A stretch of 64,000 nt of DNA from Pseudisothecium myosuroides (GCA_951799445.1 OX637288.1:27755288-27819287); one strand, 5' to 3'. Numbered from the stretch's first letter, positions 11,549-24,692 are shown. Notes: generated by a model from the letters alone, not told the origin. Made by a program: numbers and translations.

Positions 11549-12447
11549 TCCCTAAAGTCCCATTGTTCCTATGGGAGACAAGAAGGATTTTGGATAATTT
11601 CCTATGAGCAAAAAGTTTGGCGAATTTTTTTAAAACTTTTTTTGTTAGATAGGAAAACTCAATAGCTTGTTGGGAGTATAATTTTTATTTCAATTGGTGC
11701 CCAACAACAAAAATTATACTACAATAAGTCCAAATTTCAACTTGGTAGGCAGCAAAAGACATCCACAAAAACCTCAATTAATAATTTTAAAATTTGTTTT
11801 TCATAAATTGTATTTTTGTCTATATAAGAAGCTTTGATTCATTCTATTTGGATTTGTGATGTGAGAGTTATCATGGAGCATCTTGTTTTGCGGGCAATTA
11901 GAGCACCTTCTAGAAAAAATAACGTATAGGATTCATTTTTGAGCTCAATTTTTGCATTTCTCCAAAATATAAATTTTCACAAGGTTAACTTTGATTTTTA
12001 GAACACTCTCACCATTTGAATTAGTGTGTTCTAACTCCATGTTAGAGCTATTTGCGGTTTAGTTTTTCCCTCTATCTTGTTTCTACTTAACAATTCTTTA
12101 AAGAATGAGAATCGCCTTATTTTTGGAGATTTTTTCTTATAGATATTCAGTTCAATTCTTCATTATAATTTTTTTTAATTCATATGTAGTGCAAAAATTT
12201 CAAGTTATGAGGATTCAAAGTTTGTCAAGGTGCCAAAAAACCATATTTTCTTTACTAAGAACACATTTATCTTGCAACTTTGCATTCAAAGCTTTTGAAA
12301 CTTCTTCCACACATTCTCATATTAGTTTATTGCAAGCTCCTACAGTTAGATATGGAAAAAATAAGCCATTTAAATTTTATTTTACTCTTTGCACTGAAAA
12401 GGCAGTTCTAAGGGATTTTTGATAACAAAAAGACCTTGGGCCTTTAG
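11549..12447 (+). mobile_element. TTAA-target MITE, long subfamily, same orientation as 5588-6519
   Basis: TTAA at 11545-11548 precedes TCCCTAAAGTCCCATTG. The other end, GGGCCTTTAGGTAGGG, has decayed and no clean right TTAA is left. The body parallels 5588-6519 over its length. It lies 196 bp from the inverted copy 10449-11352, so the pair could form a large stem in a read-through transcript. Confidence 0.72.
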
Positions 12448-13639
12448 GTAGGGATGCTAATACGTGAGCCTAGGATCATGAATACATGAGCTTAGGAGTC
12501 TAAACATATAAGTTATAGGTGTCTATATTATAGAAACCTTCCATGATTATAAGGTACCTATATTATAGACACCTATATTATATGTGTTTATATTATAAGT
12601 AACTTCAATGGTTGTAAGGTATCAACTTATACCTAGGCTCAAGGCTTATATGCTTGCATCTCTATGCTCACATGCTAGCATTGTTGGGACTTTAGGATAA
12701 AACTATATTGATTCCAGCCTATAGGGTCTTCATGCAAAAAATCAAAGCCAATAGAGTAATAAGGTAGAAGCACCTAAATTGGACAAGAGTCGTTCTCTCA
12801 CACCTAAAAAACGACCTTATTCCAAGCGCAAGTGAACCCAAAGTAAACAAGTGGGGATTCCAAAGTAGATAGATGGGGTTCCAAAAAGTTATCACTATCA
12901 TGAAAGTGGGTCTTGCGTTGGCCAATCACCCGCACGTGATCCAAGCTTAAAGTGTGTTGCTTCTTGGTGTTTCCATGTCCACTTTGGTGTTAGTTTAGTG
13001 TCCACAATAGGTGCATCTACACAATTGTTTTTAAAAATTCATATTATATCCATACAAAGTCGGAAAAATATGAAACCAATTTTCTTGGTTTCCTAACCTA
13101 GTTCCTATCAAGCGCACATAATTTTTTTTCTCTATGCGAAACAAGTGTCCAATTTAGGTGCTTCTACCTTAGTATAAATATAAGCTCCAAATGTATATTC
13201 GGATGCTTTGTAGTTACCTCCTCTGTATTTGTTTATCAGTTATTACCAATCCCCAGTTCCACTTATTAATGCAACTGAACTGAAAAGCTACTTCAGTTGG
13301 ACTTCAGTTAATGTTTCCGTCTGTTTGATATTGATTTTGGAACCAAGATTTGGTGTCGCTGCACCAATCTGTCTCCACACAGAGCCAGAAGCTACAGTGT
13401 ACTGAATTTCAATGATGCTTCAAGGCCACCAACGTTGAATGGAGTATCCTATCGAAGATTTTCATCAGAAACAACTTCGACAATCAATCATCTTACAATG
13501 AATCTGAGTACAGTAGATTTTCCACAATTTATGTAATTATAAGTCATTAAAAAAACACAAAAAGAAAACATGCGAGGCTTGTGATTTCAAATTGATGATC
13601 AACGAGAGACTTTGAAGTCAGTTAAGTTAGCGCGACGGA

Positions 13640-13762
13640 TGATCGGAGCCATGACGCATGTTTGTATCTTATATTCATTGCTGATGTTTGTTGAGGACGA
13701 TTTGTAACTGAAACCAACTGAAACCAATGAAATTCCGTTTCATTTGTTTCAAGAAACAAAAA
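13640..13762 (+). mobile_element. Retroposon 3' end fragment
   Basis: It ends AATGAAATTCCGTTTCATTTG followed by TTTCAAGAAACAAAAA, the same terminal phrase as the retroposon at 6524-6782. No coding frame is attached. Confidence 0.4.
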
Positions 13763-15224
13763 TTGGAAAAACTGAAACACTGTCAATCATCCAAGTGTCC
13801 AACGAACTTATTATAACTTACCTCCCTAAACTTGCAAAGGCTGCTACCGGTACTCCGTGTACTCGTGATCAGTATTGTACTTTGATTTGGCCTTATCTTA
13901 TGTTGTGTGCCAGTCACAGCTCTACACCTGGGCACACACTTGGATGTTAAGAAAATGATTGGCAGTTCAGGAAGGACTAACTTACAAAGCCACGTCGCTA
14001 ATTTTTTCAAGGATTCTACAGTACAAGATCATGTGCACTTCAATACTCTCCTATTCATCAGTACTTAATCGAATGTCTTCATCACTTCTCTCATCGAGTT
14101 CTCTCTACGTCTTTTGAAACTCGTCAAAGGGCAGATTTTAATTGCACGATGAAGAGATTGAATGTGCGCTATGTGGTCATACTCTCTACCTGAAGTCTGT
14201 CTCAGTTGAATACAGACAACTTTCTTAGTGACCCGAAACCCTTCAAACATTAATTCAGGTATTCAGAACTTGTAATTCTAGATGGACGGTCAATACGAAA
14301 TCGTATATGGAAGGTACGGCTCTTTAATTATTCAGGTATTCAGAACTTGACTTGTGTGGGTGTTGCGCAGTTGGATGTGTACACAAGAAGAGAGAGATTC
14401 GCACGATATTACACTGAGCAAATGTGCAAGCAAAATTACAAAGAGTGTCGTTACAACTGAGTGTGTGCTAATGCTTGCAACTGTTAGAATTTTTGTATAA
14501 GTTAGTTTTACATCAATTATGTGAGACAATGGCCTAAAAAACACCATCCTTATAGCTCTAAAAGAACTCGTAAATCATGCTCAAATTGACGAGCGAGTCC
14601 TCTCTCTGTTTACTGAGTATCCTCCACCATTGACTGAAATGCATCTACTGACATGGGAATATTCAACAAATTGGCAATTACAGGAAACGTGGCATTGTTG
14701 TGTGAACATCCACCCACTTGACTTCCCATCTAATCCACTCTGTCTGAAACGTTTGGAACACAGAAATGCACCTATTTAATGAATATGAGATTCAATTAGT
14801 AGTCACCACGTTCCTTAGACTTTATGAAGAAAAGTTGTCACACTGAATGAAATATCAAATTACCGACTCATCAAATATGCCCTCACGTGCACATGAACTC
14901 TTAGAAATGTAATCTTAACCTGTCATCGAGGACCGAATAATAGTACTCCGTAACTTACAATTCGGACAAGGATTGAAAGGCTGTGCATGTGATGGACTGA
15001 TGGGAGCTTCAAATTCTCTCCCGAACAGAGTTCAAAGATATTCTTGAATCAAAGATTGGCGACTCAATCGGGTGATGTGATGATAACTTGCACACAACTG
15101 AGTCAAGGCTACAATCTTTGTGTTAGAATCATACAAAAACTTAACACCTATAGTAGCAAGAGGCCCAAATTGAGCTTTGCAGATTTACCATTTTTGAGTA
15201 GCTAATGCAGGGACTTTTTCTTCA

Positions 15225-15330
15225 GTTTAATTTGATTTATTTGTTGACCAACGCGTGCAATGTTCTTCATTAATACTGGCGGTATAAAATTTCGCTCCCC
15301 CTGAAATATTGATGCCAGTTTCATCAATTT
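15225..15330 (+). repeat. Dispersed short repeat, copy 1 (others near 44690 and 56560)
   Basis: The order TTTGATTTATTTGTTGACCA, GCAATGTTCTTCATT, then GGCGGTATAAAA recurs at 44695-44800 (hexokinase intron 4) and 56565-56670 (upstream of the NYN gene) with substitutions. Two of the three copies lie in or beside genes. A SINE or other short gene-associated repeat is possible; no tail or target duplication was found. Confidence 0.5.
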
Positions 15331-16595
15331 GAATTGATTATTACTAAACTCCATGTACCCTTAAAGCTTGAGGAGTTGACCTGTAAGTGGAGATGCACCC
15401 ATCTTCATAGTTGGTCTTTAGGAGCCGATCATACTCTACACTAAGCAATTCAAGTTTCGCCGTACACATAAAGAGCTCCTCATTGTAACTCATGTCCATT
15501 TTTCTGTCGACGTTTGCCTTTATTCCCATATTCTGGAAACATGGCTGTTGCCTGTGCTGGAAGAAACGAGAGTCGGCATGTTAAGACCCACTATTCTTAC
15601 ACCATAATATTCAGCAATTTGCACATTACAGGACACCTACTTTATCTTACCAATTTGAAGAAATTTCTACAATTGAATCTGAAGTTGGTGACCAGTTTCC
15701 AGTTCAACAAAATTCATGCTCAAATGATTTGGTCCTGAATTGAACTAGCTCAAGTGTTTATTCATTTGTGCAAGTTTTCGTGCAAAATTCACCCTCTGGT
15801 TCATATTGGAGCCGTAGATACGTCTCTGTCAATCTCGACAGAAATACCGACAGTTTGGGCACGTTAGATAGATTGATGACGCAGTGACGAACAAGATTGA
15901 ATTTTGGTAATTTGCTTCTCAAATCCAGCGATACACGGCATCGAGGCCATCGCAACAATTGGAGGTGTCACAACAGAACATTACCACATATTGCAAATAC
16001 TGCAAAAGAATGGAGACAAATGAATTCAATCTATCCTGGTGCAGTTCCAGGACAAGTTTGTGTCGTTCTTTGTTTGAATTCAGTATGAGTTTCCCATTTT
16101 TGACTGAGAAATTCATCAATTTGCCAATTGGTCATATACTTTGCATTGGTCATGTGCTCACCAAATTGACACATTCCAAAAAGGGCTCTAATATAGGAAT
16201 TGAAAGTCACAATTTCCAGCACTTGAATGTCACATTACTTATTCAAATGAAGTTCTTTGAAAGAATGCATTTGATGTTTGAAGATCCACCTTCAAAATCT
16301 ACACAATTGCAAGATGTCCAAGCCTATGATGAATCACCACATTGCAATCAACACAAAACAGAAAGAGTTGAGGTATGCAACTGAGAAGATTAGGGGTGAA
16401 GATCCCCATTTTCCATAAATTAATTAACTAGCATCCGCTTACCAAGTTCCAGCAACACGAAAAGAATTGAAGTTTTAATCTTCAAAAGTAAACACATTCA
16501 TCAGGACTTTCTCAAAACCTTATTCAGAAGCTCATGCGTGCTGGTTGCGCGCAGAGTTACCTTGCTCATCAAAGCAATTGCATTCTAAAGACTTA

Positions 16596-16834
16596 AGGTG
16601 GGCACCTCCAAATGCACCATTGACCCAAAATCACCATCATCACTTTGTGTGGAAGAAACAATTTCAGAACCTCTACCCTTCATAACTTGTGCATACGGTA
16701 TCCAAATGCCGCATTTTCTGGTGCGTTGGAATCTCCTTTCACTTGCCAACAAGGAAATCGATGATTTTTTTGCCCAGTTTAATAATAGTAATTAGACACA
16801 GTAGCAAAAAGTGGCGGTTTTGGGGTGCCCACCT
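16596..16834. mobile_element. TA-target MITE with AGGTGGGCACC ends
   Basis: TA at 16594-16595 and 16835-16836 flanks an element starting AGGTGGGCACC and ending GGTGCCCACCT, a perfect 11-bp inverted repeat. A TA target points to the Tc1/mariner (Stowaway-like) group. A second copy is at 55222-55493, sharing the internal CTTTCA, TGCCAACAAG and AAAGTGGCGGTTT blocks. Confidence 0.7.
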
Positions 16835-17407
16835 TATGCAGAGTGCTCATGTGTTTTTTGAGTTACATGTATGAAGCAGTTGATTGTTTGTGGGATCTGT
16901 GTCAGTCTAAGCTTTGTTATCCAAACCAGTTTTGCTATGTATTGTCTGCAACTCTGCATCGATTATTCAGTTTCAACCCATCTCTCGGATCATTCACATC
17001 ATGATCCAACACAAAGATGGAACAAAAACATTTTCAAGTTAATTTGTTGCATCTGGCATTTGTTATTGTTTGGGACTAAAAGTTTGCAGCACTGCATTAT
17101 TAAAGGATTTAAATATGCTCATATTGAAATGTTGACACGTGGAGGCAGAGTGTAGTACTGTAGTGTTGTCGTGAATAATAATTTACCTTGAAAATGTCGT
17201 CTCAGTCCTGTCTCCGAAGTGCGTAGCCTGGGGTCTGGCAAAACTTCATCTTGTCTAATTTGGAGATCGAATGAATCCTTTTGTTTGCCCCACAAGTGCC
17301 ATAGTAACCCTTAAAAGACAGATTGGTGACCGTGAAAATAATCCATTTTGGTGCCATGTTTATCATTGGTATAAAAAAATAAATCCAAAAGCACTCACTC
17401 ATTGGAA

Positions 17408-17527
17408 GTCAACCTAGTGTAGAAGACCTCCCCTTTTCACACAAAATTACGAGGATGAATATTTGCACTTCTGTTGTATATAAAAGGATTATTTGTCATT
17501 CATCGGCTAAAAAATGGCTGCAGCGTC
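17408..17527 (+). repeat. Fragment related to the TTAA MITE at 7857-8077
   Basis: Shared blocks are CCCTTTTCACACAAAATT, AGGATGAA, GTCATTCATCG and GCAGCGTCCT. It ends next to the TTAA of the following element (17530-17533). Confidence 0.5.
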
Positions 17528-17533
17528 CTTTAA

Positions 17534-18442
17534 CCCCTAAAGTTCTTTGACTATGTTTTCACCAAAAATGCTCCAAAACTGCCATTTCTAGTACAAGTAC
17601 CAAATTTTAGAAAAAAAAACATTTTTGGACACATGTAACCGTAGGATCTTATAGTATGCAAGTTTTAGAAGACGTGGAAAATTTTTCAGAACTTTCTACC
17701 GTGTGAATTGGAAGATATTAGCGTTTGAATTGACAGAAATCCTTTTTTTGGCCTTGCAAAAAACAAGGCAGCCGCAGTTCACAAGGTCACATTTGTATGA
17801 GGTGCTTCTTTGAATTCTTTTTCCTAAACAAGTTGGATACATTCTTAAAATTTTTCAATCCATTTGGAATTGTACACCATATAGGGAAAAAATAATAAGT
17901 AGAAAGAAGTAGATAATGATTCAAAATACAGAATTGTTAAGAATTTAATTATGGAATTGAAAAATGTCAATCCCCATGGTTGTAATGCTGTTATAAACAA
18001 TCTACATCCTATGGTTTTATTTTTTTTCCAAAAATATTGAAAATTGAGTTAAATAAACGACTTCAAAGTTTATTTTAGAATAGAGAATCCAGAACTACCC
18101 GCAAACTAAAACTCCTCATAACTTTTGATTCCTTGATCAAAATGGAATGATTCAAAGCTTTCCATGTATATATAAATCTAGAAAACCAATTTCAAATTTT
18201 TGTTTTTGAAAAAAGTGATTTTTAAAAATCTACCCAGATTGCCCGAGTTGAGAAACAAACAAGATATTAGACCATAACTTTTGACTCATATTTCCAAGTA
18301 TTGTAAAATTTAGTGCATATGAAAGATATTCCCCGTCTTCACCTTCTACTAAAGTTTCAGCCTAAAATATGCAAATTTCTAGTCATAGGTATTGGCCCAA
18401 AATTGCTATGTTGCTAAAAATAGTAGGATGGTCCTTTAGGGA
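17534..18442 (-). mobile_element. TTAA-target MITE with mixed ends
   Basis: TTAA at 17530-17533 and 18443-18446 flanks a 909-bp element with CCCCTAAAG and CTTTAGGGA ends. Its left part (CTGCCATTTCTAGTACAAG) matches the right end of the long subfamily in reverse. Its right part (CAAAATTGCTATGTTGC) matches the end of the hairpin element 62371-63110. It is therefore a recombinant of two subfamilies, or the ancestor of both. Its right target is only 3 bp from the TTAA of the large piggyBac-like element. Confidence 0.78.
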
Positions 18443-19589
18443 TTAAGGATTAATCCCTGAACGCCCGTTGGGGTCTGCGACTACGGGACCATATCGAAGG
18501 TATACGGTCACCCCCGAATTTCAAGAAGTGAGTTCTCGGCAAGTAACCTGGATTCCAGCCGTTGCGATTGCCTTCAGGTGAGCAGCATGTCTTCCAGAAA
18601 TTATGGCAAGGCATCCGGTTGGTGCAATCGCCAAAAATTGGGCAAAAGGTCGCAGACACGACGTCTCGGCCACTTGCTAGTGCACTCTTTCTTTTATGCG
18701 AAATTACAGCATGAACCAACTGAAAATTGCTCCGGCGGATGTACTCAGAATTCGGTGGAGCACCGCTGGAAAAATTTGGGAGCACAAATTCCCAACAGAT
18801 TCACATAAACAAGAGTCTCATCGCCGTATGACCAGGAGCCGGGTAGCCCGGTTGTTCTTCGGGCGCTGGCTTCTATACGACCTGCGCTGGCTTCTTCCCG
18901 CGATGATTTAGGCGTTCCGTGCTGGCCATGTTGGCGACAGTCGGAGGGAAACCAGGGCGGGAGCATAATTGCTTTACCCGTGAAGTCCTCGTGGCAGCAC
19001 TTCATGGCGCTGTGACACAAGTAACTGATTTGCAGGAGTAGCAGGACTGCACCCCTTGCTTCGACTCGTGAAAGCCCTCATGCAATCCTCATTCACAGTA
19101 CTCAGAAAATGATCTCGTAACATGGACAAGCAGTTCAAAAGGATCTCATAGTATATATGCCATTAGGAGTTACATCACAAAAAATTGTGGTTCAAAATTG
19201 CAACCCAACCATCTACATTCGCTGCGCAGGACCGGCCCCGAAGCGTAACTAAACATCTGACGACGACCTCCTACCAATTCCTTCACAAAATGCCGCATAA
19301 GCCTCCACACCGTAAAAACGCGCAGAAGACACTACGAATGCCTAACAACCGACTAACAACACAGCACGTCCTACTCTCGGTTCCAAAAAACGCCATTGTT
19401 TCATGCAATCTCCCGCCTCCTGCCAACCAGCACATCAGAAGGAACTATGTGCATTCTAAACTCCCAACGCCTAAACCAAAGTACAAAAGGGTGTGAAGCA
19501 ACATCACCGCGATTGCCACCCCTCCGTGTCTTGCACAACTCAAAACATGGCCCCCTTCGACTAAGCTGACCTCAGACTGCACGCGCCTG

Positions 19590-22500
19590 ATGACGCAGGG
19601 GTTTGGGTGGTATCTGCGTTGGGAGTGGACAGCTCTGAAGCAGGTGCCTTCGCATTGAAACATTCCAGCGCACCCATGACACATTCGACGGGTCCGCTTG
19701 TCACATACCACACAACGTCGATGTAGCACAGGGTGACCGTTGCTGAAATGCAACCCTCCCACGGCCAAGTTTCGGATGGGCCCACGAAGGTGACCCAGAG
19801 CCATCCTGGGCGTGATAAGGTCCTCCGCCACAGCATAATGCTACAAAAGACGGGATAACACCGGCAGTCCCAAGGCCCGACGGTCAAATGCATATAAAAT
19901 ATGAGCATTCAACAGCTGGGAGTCGAGTACAAACATGAACACGCGGTGCCACCATTTGTGGCTCTGCAGCTGCGTGCTGTACTCTTGGCGCTGTTGATCA
20001 ATAACATCCACACCCCGCATCCCCGCCTGGTACTGCAGCAGTATCGGAGAGGTAGGAAACTCGACACGCTCGCGACCCACCCACCGTCCTGCATAAGAGT
20101 CTTCGCCAATTGGGTCACACGCCGTCGACAAAAGGAAGACAGGCTTGGAGTCCATCTAGCAGATGGCTGCGATCTTCCGGCTCCTGTGCATCTTCACTAC
20201 CAAGTGGCCACGCTCCGGTAAGTCCGTCTTCGAGAAACCCGCCAAGCTTGCTGGAAAACCCTTTCTTGTTTTCTGGCAAGTTCCGGTTGCCCAAAAGCCG
20301 CGCCTCATGAGCTCCATGAAGAGCCTCGGAGATGTGAAGAAATTGTCGGTTATAACCACATCGCCACGCCCTTCAAGGCCAGCAATGGCAGTTAGAACCG
20401 CGTCTTCGCCTACGGAGTCACCCTCATTGCATGCCCCATCGGCCCCCAGGTACACTATTATGTTCGATACGTATCTGTAGCAACCACCATCGGCATGTTA
20501 GAATGCAATCATAAAACAACATACACTCACACATGGAAATGAAGAACTGAAGAGCATTGTAAACGGTCCGTAGTGTTTCATACCTGCTCTCAGAGTTAGT
20601 TAGTGCCCAAACCTTCACTCCAAACTTCACAGGTTTAGACTTCATGTATTGTCGAATGTTATAGAAGCGGCCCTTATAGGGAATCATTATCTCATCGACG
20701 GTGAGGACTCGCTTGTTGTTGTAAAGAGCTTGAGACCGGCTTGCGAAATCCTCCCACAGCCAACAAACTTTCGCCAACTTGTCGTACGATTGGGCCGTGC
20801 GATCAGTCACCAGCCCCTCATTATCCACCAAATGCAAGCATCGGACAATGGCCTCAAACCGTGTGCGTGTCATTGCCTCCGAGATGATGGGACAATTGTA
20901 AAATGCCCTTCTGTCCCAATAACATCACACGTGGGGAAATTGTTTGAGACCCATGAGCATCAGAATCCTGAACCACGTTAGCAGCTCTACCGAATCAAGC
21001 GGCGTCCAGTCTGCACGCCCATTCGTAAGTGTTGGGTTGAGCTGCGATGGCTAGGCCGCATACCTGCGTGCAGCAAGGCCCAAACGTCAACAACAAGGAC
21101 AGAAAGGAGGAACACAACCAGACGTCTCCCATTCCAGTCATCATGAACAAGCACAGACCTCCTCCGGAAAGGACCACACTAGTGCAGGACCTGAAATTCA
21201 AATTGGAGGGTTACAACGCATGGTGATCCTAACAATTCATCATGAAATGGGCAGCATGAGCATCACCATCATCATAAGGCCAACATGAACGTGCCTACCG
21301 TAACAATAGCACAGGGTGACTCAATTATCCACCTAATGAACGGAGGTTTTTGAACCTAATAAGCAGTGACACTACCATAACATGTGATTCATGTTGACCA
21401 TCCTGAACTTGTCACCCCCAGTACTTCACAACCATCGTACTGGACTACCCAGGTATACACACATGGTCGTGAATGTATCTCACCATAATTGAAGCATCCT
21501 AACAGTAACTATTCAAACGACATGGGAGCAACCTTGAAAAGAACCGTGAATACAAACATTCGACCAACAAGCGAGCAATGGAATACGCATAAGTAGAAAG
21601 TAACGAACCTGTTTGTCTCTTGGACGACACATTCTAGGATGGCTTGTGGCCAGTACCGGAGTAAGTAATCGGTCGGGTGGCTGGCCACAGCTGACGTTGG
21701 ACCTAGGACAGACCCCGAAAAATTGTCCGTTTTTTGCAGGAGGGTGATCGGTTGCTCTTGCCATTGATCATCCGCAAATATTTGCTCAAACGTCTAGTTG
21801 GAGACGTCCTCTCCCAAGTTGTATAAGCACAGCTCCTGCAGAGGCTGCTCAACAAACGACGGACCATCCTCGGCATCGCTAGTCTCAAGGGTCGCTTCGT
21901 CAAAGTCGAAATCAACATAGTCTCCCACCCAGTCAGGATCCTCGTCGGATTCTTCCAGAAGAAGGGGCTCAGATGGTCCCGTACCATCTCTTGAAGTGCC
22001 TTGTGTGCTGTCAAAAAGCACTCTGATTCGATCACCGAATGGCCTGTCCACGCTGAGCTTCGTGTCACTCACATGGACCGATTTCTCTCAGATGCCACCG
22101 CTGAAGTCCACCAAGAACATCGGAGAGCCAGTGATGTGATGGTAAAATTCAGAAGTCACAACTTCCTTCACTCCATCCGTGTCTCCGACTAGCCCTGGGT
22201 CGAGTCCCAATGTCGTAGAATCGACGGACATATGCACCGTTTTTTGGAAAGGGCCGCCATCTCAGACCGCATGCTCATTGGGCGAGAAAACAGGGTCCTG
22301 TGTGAGAGCCGCAGGCGGACTGGCCCTTGGTGTGAAGAAATGGTCATCATTGGGCGCAGTAATCCCCGTGTCGTGTGCCTCTGCACGTCTTCCTGGCCAT
22401 TGTCATGCGAATTCCTCTACTACCACGGGGTCCTCCGTAGCGGCAGGTGTGTCATCGAACTCTTCCGCAAATGCAACCTTGGGAAGAGCCTGTCAAGGCC

Positions 22501-22760
22501 GCAACAAAATTGGACTCCGATGTTCTGGCAGAATTTGAGGGGAAAGCCACCCCTCCGGTGCCATCGCCGCATGTCTCCGAGGCCCAAGTGCCGTGGCAGA
22601 TCAAAGTCGCCCTTCGTGCCAACCTCGTACTGTACTCGCTCCACGTGGTCGTGAATCACAGCGGACCCTAACGCGTCGCCCCTGTAGCGCATCATGCGCT
22701 GCTTGGTCCTCCAACCGACGACGGACTTCGCCTTCTCCTCTTCGCCCGTGGCTCAATTTC
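19590..22760 (-). pseudogene. Decayed piggyBac-type transposase (DDE_Tnp_1_7)
   Basis: Read on the minus strand, an acidic N-terminal region (EESDEDPDW, near 21.95 kb) leads to the start of the piggyBac domain (LLQKTDNFSG, QETNRF, near 21.6 kb). Next come LDSVELLTWFRILMLMG and CYWDRRAFYNCPIIS (near 21.0-20.9 kb), then MTRTRFEAIVRCLHLVDN. The catalytic aspartates are visible in TVDEIMIPYKG (about 20695), ITDNFFTS (about 20346) and GVDVIDQQRQEY (about 20007). A C-terminal CVVCDK...CHGC zinc-ribbon motif lies near 19.7 kb. One clean phase-2 intron (20475-20583) joins NSES-R-YVSN. A possible longer intron runs from 21604 to about 21053. At least seven in-frame stops break the frame: 22403-22405, 22262-22264, 22088-22090, 21794-21796, 20925-20927, 20156-20158 and 19841-19843. 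An N-terminal block (about 22420-22755; GDALGSAVIHDHVERVQYEV) looks like a small beta-barrel domain but is in another frame. The family assignment is secure; exon limits outside the phase-2 intron are approximate. Confidence 0.85.
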
Positions 22761-24692
22761 CCATGAAGCATCTCTAGCAACTGCTTGCGATTGAAGAGGA
22801 GATTTTGGGGGATCCCGGGACATGGGCAAGGGTTGTGGGGTTGGTCCTAGGTGCAAGACAAACATGCTAGATGCTCTGCCGTTGATTGGACTCGTCCGTT
22901 TTCAGGTGTAGCTTGGGGATTCTGGTCTCCATGGTGGCGTCAAGGGCATCTCTTGGCTGCCGAGTGGGGACCGTCTCCAATGGTAGGCACGAGGTTGATT
23001 GTGGGCAAGAAGTGGAGATTCGGCAGCTGCGAGAATTTGGCTTCCTGCAATGTGGGGCTTCGTGGAGGCGTCATCATTTTCCACTCGGGTAAGTGATCCA
23101 GAACTTCGCTCTCCACATTGGTGGTTGTGAGCCCTCAAGTTAGCACTTGGAGCTCTGGGTATATTTTTCGCGATTATTGTTAGTTTTTAGTGTTAAGTCA
23201 TGCAAAATAGCATGAATAAGTCAGTTGAGAGAAGTTTGGTGGAAGTCCCTGCCAGATTAGTGAGGGATTGTCCTAAAATCATAGAAAGCACAAAATACTC
23301 TGCTTTTCTATGTTTAGGTCTTAGTTTAGTGTCTTAGAGTTCATATTTACGTTTAGAAAGATGTGAGGATGTGAGAATTAACCAGTTCTAGTATCCTCTC
23401 CATGTAAAACTCGACATGTGAGCACATGTGACAGCCTGGTTGAATCATAAGAGCCTATGTTCAGGTTTAGAAGTATCTAGATCCAATTCATGTGGAATTT
23501 GGGCTAGTTATGTGAAAACCTGCAAATGTTGAAGAATACGAGCCAGAATGCAAAGTAGAAGAAGGGTGAGGTGATTGGAGCTTACAGAAAGGTGCTTTTA
23601 GGATAAAAGCATGCCAAGAGGTCAACAACGGAACTAATCATCCACGACAAACCCCGGTATCAGATTATTTCCCCCTCGGGCGGAAATTATTAAGGAATTG
23701 CTAAATTTAGCATCCTTATTGGAGGTTTGGTTTTGCCCTTAGCTTTTAGACACTTCCTAGAAGTTTGCCTAAAAGTTTCGGGATTTTACAAAACTCCACA
23801 ATGACTCCATGGGAAGTCAACCGTCTTTGAAACTGATGGTAATTTCATAGAAATTATTCAAGGTGCGGTAAAATCTCACTAAAAATTAGATTAGAGTTTT
23901 ATATATTGAATATGCGACCTGTCAAGTTTGAAGACTTTCTGATAGTCAGAAGTACCAGAATCGGCAACAACATTGAATTTAACAAGAATTTACAACATGG
24001 CGGCGAGTTGACCGGCGAACCAGGAGCTAACGGTGTCCAAATGTCACAAACAAGGAATGTTTTCTTACTCTCACGAACCTTTTAGGAAACTCTGGCCAGT
24101 CAGTTTCCTCGGAAAATGCAAATTCCATAAACTGGGATTTTAACTTTTCTTTGAAGTTATCGTGAGTGGTTTTTACACATATTTACAGCCTGAAAGATGG
24201 GGGTAGGGGTTGTCTAGGCTAATTGGGGTCTTCTGAACGCAATGGCACAATCAAATTTCAATTTGGAGTTGTTCTCAAGAGGATAGGAAGAGTTCAGCCG
24301 TAACTTTGACTTTTTTAGAGTAATTAGCGGTAATTCAAGGTTAACTTACAAAATATCTTGGTCAAAGTCGAAGATTGGATTTAGTAAAGATTTCAAATAT
24401 TTCCTTTAAAAGCCAATTTAGATTAAATTAAGAATATTTGGAAATATCCTAGGGTTAATTGCGAAATATCTCAAGGTCAAAATAGTTAATTTCCTAAATA
24501 TCTTTGGGAAAAATCTTAGATTTTATTTGGACAAGATTTTTTTTCTAATTAAGGCTTGTTCTAGAAAATTCTAAGGATTAAACAAAGATTATTTTGAAAA
24601 TATCTTAGGGTAGTTTAGAATTTAGTTTAGGGTAGTTTTTGAGTAAAAGACCAAATATCTCATGGTAAACTAAGGTGGCGGGGCCTTCTAGC

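Larger units (their letters stand above)
12448..17529. other. Gene-free stretch with several repeat fragments
   Basis: There are only short ORFs; the longest (15959-16384, 141 codons) matches no family I recognise, and overlapping frames on both strands are equally open. Recognised pieces inside are a retroposon 3' end near 13640-13762, a dispersed repeat at 15225-15330, a TA-target MITE at 16596-16834, and a repeat related to 7857-8077 at 17408-17527. The part around 13.2-16.5 kb is slightly less AT-rich than its surroundings and could hold a very decayed gene, but I cannot identify one. Confidence 0.45.

Noticed and set aside
15959..16384. 141-codon plus-strand ORF with several Cys and His residues
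   Set aside because: No family recognised, no splice-linked neighbours, and overlapping ORFs exist on both strands. The Cys/His spacing is not a known zinc finger.
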